In this document: positions 5,984-6,011 of the stretch, piece after piece
Position numbering within the stretch: position 1 is the first letter of the stretch
How the letters are laid out: each line of letters starts with the position of its first letter
Assembly (NCBI GenBank): GCA_002724505.1
Contig: PBOV01000003.1
Span: 29,118 to 35,128 of the forward strand
Reading direction: 5' to 3'
DNA: 6,011 nucleotides
DNA from: Rhodospirillaceae bacterium
GTDB taxonomy: Bacteria > Pseudomonadota > Alphaproteobacteria > MPNO01 > UBA2964
Translations under genes and position numbers: made by a program
The notes under the pieces: model-generated
Databases searched by the model: none
Told to the model about the DNA's origin: nothing
What the model saw: only the letters and a program-made list of their open reading frames with translations

Positions 5984-6011
5984 AATTTATCTCCCTGGTT
6001 GTTTTTAATAC
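5984..6011 (-). promoter_or_regulatory. Leader of the binding-protein gene with ribosome site
   Basis: The 28 bases to the right edge are the upstream leader of the receptor gene. They contain AGGGAG (5996-5991), seven bases from the ATG at 5983. The promoter must lie outside the window; nothing convincing is visible in the remaining AT-rich bases. Confidence 0.7.

Noticed and set aside
1..6011. tRNA, rRNA, CRISPR repeats, insertion sequence ends or phage genes
   Set aside because: No regularly spaced repeats, transposase motifs or tRNA-like cloverleaf were seen; nearly all of the window is taken up by the genes listed.

Overview
The window reads as a piece of a Gram-negative bacterial chromosome, most likely a proteobacterium and probably an alphaproteobacterium. 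That rests on the tripartite tricarboxylate transporter (TTT) system with a Bug-type periplasmic receptor, clear Shine-Dalgarno sites and tight gene packing; the exact lineage is inference. There is no sign of an RNA gene, transposon, CRISPR array or phage gene.

Layout. On the minus strand, read right to left, is a four-gene set: a periplasmic solute-binding protein of the Bug/TctC family (about 4946-5983), a 681-residue membrane protein that joins TctA and TctB in one chain (2812-4857), and two short-chain dehydrogenases/reductases (SDRs) of exactly 253 residues each (2038-2799 and 1261-2022). The last three genes are separated by only 12 and 15 bases and look like one operon. The binding-protein gene is separated from the transporter gene by a stem-loop that may tune expression. 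Converging on this set, with two bases between the stop codons, is a plus-strand Fe(II)/2-oxoglutarate dioxygenase of the TauD/TfdA family (416-1258). Divergent from the dioxygenase, and cut by the left edge, is a third SDR related to the other two (1-317).

How the genes may work together (inference): the receptor and TctAB take up an organic acid, the dioxygenase hydroxylates or cleaves a carboxylate or sulfonate side chain, and the NAD-type SDRs oxidise or reduce alcohol/ketone intermediates. The substrate cannot be named from sequence.

The most notable observation is an in-frame TAA (5042-5044) in the binding-protein gene. The same frame continues for 31 more codons that look like the normal C-terminal end of this family, so the gene appears to carry a recent nonsense change, a sequence error or a read-through stop. 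Other points of interest are the C-terminal TctB fusion, a Gly-to-Ser change in the cofactor loop of one SDR, three related SDRs around one dioxygenase, and overlapping divergent -10-like elements at the dioxygenase start with no well-spaced ribosome site.
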